Assembly: GCA_035524795.1 (NCBI GenBank)
Contig: DATKOF010000007.1
Location: forward strand, 1-64,000
Direction of reading: 5' to 3'
Origin: DATKOF01 sp035524795
GTDB taxonomy: Bacteria > Pseudomonadota > Gammaproteobacteria > Burkholderiales > SG8-41
DNA length: 64,000 nt
The position numbers and the translations under genes were made by a program. The stretch's first letter is position 1; every line of letters starts with the position of its first letter. Below are positions 62,433-64,000 of this stretch, one piece after another. Under the pieces are notes generated by a model. That model was not told the DNA's origin. It made no database searches and was given only the letters and a program-made list of their open reading frames with translations.

Positions 62433-63756
62433 GCACGCGCGGGCGCGGCCTGCGCCCAGAATCGGCTTCGTCTCGCTCGGCTGTCCGAAAGCGCTGGTCG
62501 ATTCCGAGCGCGTGCTGACGCAGCTGCGCGCCGAAGGCTACCTGATCGCGCCGAGTTACGATGACGCCGATCTCGTCGTCGTCAACACCTGCGGTTTCAT
62601 CGACAGTGCGGTCGAGGAATCACTGGCTGCGATCGGCGAGGCGCTCGCCGAAAACGGCAAAGTAATCGTCACCGGTTGCCTCGGCGCCAAGGGCGACATC
62701 GTCAAGCGCAATCATCCGCGCGTGCTGGCAGTGACCGGCCCGCATGCGACCGATGAGGTGATGGCGGCGGTGCATGCGCAGCTGCCCAGACCGCATGATC
62801 CGTATAGCGACCTCGTCCCTGCGCAAGGCATCAAACTGACGCCCGGACATTACGCGTACCTGAAAATCGCCGAAGGCTGCAACCATCGTTGCACGTTCTG
62901 CATCATTCCCTCGATGCGCGGTGATCTGGTCAGCCGGCCGGTCGGCGACGTGATGCAGGAGGCCGAAAATCTGGTCAGGGCCGGCGTCAGGGAACTGCTG
63001 GTGATCTCGCAGGACACCAGCGCCTACGGTGTGGACATCAAATACCGCACCGGTTTCTGGAACGGCCGGCCGCTGAAAACGCGGATCACCGAACTCGCCG
63101 CCGCGCTGGCAACTCTGGGCGTCTGGGTGCGGCTGCATTACGTCTATCCCTACCCGCATGTGGACGAAGTAATTCCATTGATGACCGAAGGCAAGCTGTT
63201 GCCCTATCTCGATGTGCCGTTCCAGCACGCGAGCCCGCGCATACTGAAGGCGATGAAGCGCCCCGCGAGTTCAGAGGACAACCTGACGCGCATCCGGCGC
63301 TGGCGCGATACCTGTCCCGAGCTGACGATCCGCAGCACCTTCATCGTCGGTTTTCCCGGCGAGTCCGAACGGGATTTCGAGCAGCTGCTTGAATTTCTCG
63401 AAGCGGCGCAGCTCGACCGCGTCGGCTGCTTCGCCTATTCGCCGGTCGACGGCGCGCGCGCCAACACGTTGCCCGATCATGTGCCGGAAGAGATCAAACA
63501 GGAACGCCTGGCGCACTTCATGACGTTCCAGGAAAGAATCAGCGCCGCCAAATTGAAGCGCAAGGTCGGCGCCACGCTGTGCGTGCTGGTCGACGAGATC
63601 ACGCCGCATGGCGCAATCGCCCGCAGCGCCGCCGATGCGCCGGAGATCGACGGCATTGTGCGCGTCGCCCCTTCGCCCGCGCTGAAAGCCGGTGAATTCG
63701 CGACGGTGCGCGTCACACGCTCCGACGCTCACGATCTGTGGGCCGGGATTTCGTGA
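62371..63756 (+). CDS. rimO: ribosomal protein S12 methylthiotransferase RimO
   Basis: RimO adds a methylthio group to Asp88 of ribosomal protein S12. The 461-residue radical-SAM enzyme has the N-terminal UPF0004 domain (RIGFVSLGCPKALVDSERV, VNTCGFIDSAVEESL, VTGCLGAKGD), the radical-SAM motif CNHRCTFC and a C-terminal TRAM domain. The ATG at 62371 is the only start before the conserved region, so the gene begins within phaR. A basic tail (RPRTKAAKKPVPEHARA) precedes the first domain. Confidence 0.93.
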   Translation: MPPITKAPRPRTKAAKKPVPEHARARPAPRIGFVSLGCPKALVDSERVLTQLRAEGYLIAPSYDDADLVVVNTCGFIDSAVEESLAAIGEALAENGKVIVTGCLGAKGDIVKRNHPRVLAVTGPHATDEVMAAVHAQLPRPHDPYSDLVPAQGIKLTPGHYAYLKIAEGCNHRCTFCIIPSMRGDLVSRPVGDVMQEAENLVRAGVRELLVISQDTSAYGVDIKYRTGFWNGRPLKTRITELAAALATLGVWVRLHYVYPYPHVDEVIPLMTEGKLLPYLDVPFQHASPRILKAMKRPASSEDNLTRIRRWRDTCPELTIRSTFIVGFPGESERDFEQLLEFLEAAQLDRVGCFAYSPVDGARANTLPDHVPEEIKQERLAHFMTFQERISAAKLKRKVGATLCVLVDEITPHGAIARSAADAPEIDGIVRVAPSPALKAGEFATVRVTRSDAHDLWAGIS

Positions 63757-63785
63757 CTCCCGCTTCCGCCCGGAGGCGAAACGAA

Positions 63786-64000
63786 ATGAAGAACGGCAAT
63801 GCCCCGGCGGAGTCGTCGCTGCTGTCGCTGCCGATGATGGCAGTGATGACGGCACAGTTTCTCTCCGCGTTCGGCGACAACGCGCTGCTGATCGCCGCGA
63901 TAGCGCTGCTCAAGAGCCAGAACGATGCGAATCTGGTGCCCTGGCTGCAGGAATCGTTCATCGTTCCCTACATCCTGCTCGCGCCGTTTGCCGGGCCGAT
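63786..64000 (+). CDS. lplT: lysophospholipid transporter LplT, N-terminal part (cut by window end)
   Basis: The 71 visible residues include MMAVMTAQFLSAFGDNALLI then AAIALLKSQN and ESFIVPYILLAPFAGP. The AQFLSAFGDNALL block is the LplT signature. LplT flips lysophospholipids across the inner membrane for re-acylation, often by Aas. The rest lies outside the window, so completeness cannot be judged. It starts 29 bp after rimO. Confidence 0.9.
   Translation, partial: MKNGNAPAESSLLSLPMMAVMTAQFLSAFGDNALLIAAIALLKSQNDANLVPWLQESFIVPYILLAPFAGP

Overview
The window is chromosomal DNA from a GC-rich Gram-negative bacterium, most likely a betaproteobacterium of the Nitrosomonadales/Rhodocyclales type. 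The evidence is gene content and order: rhlE with an RRM gene, alaC-hom-thrC, surE-pcm-nlpD, thrS-infC-rpmI-rplT-pheS-pheT-ihfA-merR, bamD/rluD-pgeF next to a class I PHA synthase, and lolCE-lolD plus recJ-prfB-lysS. Outer-membrane assembly genes (bamD, skp, lol) confirm a diderm cell. No rRNA or CRISPR array was seen. Two tRNAs are present, Pro(GGG) and Val(GAC).

Layout. 1-768: right end of an IS3-family element, the remnant of a gene it abuts, and a structured leader. 769-2811: rhlE RNA-helicase operon. 2849-8192 (minus): MFS pump, ABC-2 exporter, CorA-like channel, uncharacterised lipoprotein. 8301-12057 (minus): threonine synthesis genes and alaC. 12272-17504: Mth938 protein, HDAC-like hydrolase and moxR-DUF58-tgpA. 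17539-20377 (minus): nlpD, pcm, surE, skp. 20484-30022 (minus): the translation supercluster ending at relA. 30351-36928: a four-gene Anbu proteasome / ATP-grasp / alpha-E / transglutaminase operon. 37199-41226: small exported protein, comEC, DUF2062 protein, DNA glycosylase. 41227-44446: an AT-richer island with a broken foreign gene, an IS1111-type element, a srkA remnant, a 23-residue membrane peptide and a self-regulated marR. 44455-48201 (minus): srkA, lipoprotein, lolD and lolCE. 48275-54881: recJ, prfB (programmed frameshift), lysS. 54946-58284: membrane protein, bamD, rluD, pgeF. 58298-64000: ZIP transporter, phaC-phaB-phaR, rimO and the start of lplT.

Most genes are ordinary housekeeping. 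The points that stand out are: (i) the IS1111-type element, whose structured non-coding end contains a 12-nt copy of the DNA flanking the insertion, as expected of a bridge-RNA guide loop; (ii) a PheT that lacks the whole tRNA-binding B2 domain by a clean in-frame gap; (iii) infC with a forced AUA start; (iv) the Anbu peptide-tagging-type operon; (v) four- to five-copy heptamer repeats at three gene junctions, one of which carries the lolD start; (vi) a marR promoter whose spacer is a perfect 16-bp palindrome. Function calls rest on motifs recognised by eye. No database search was run.
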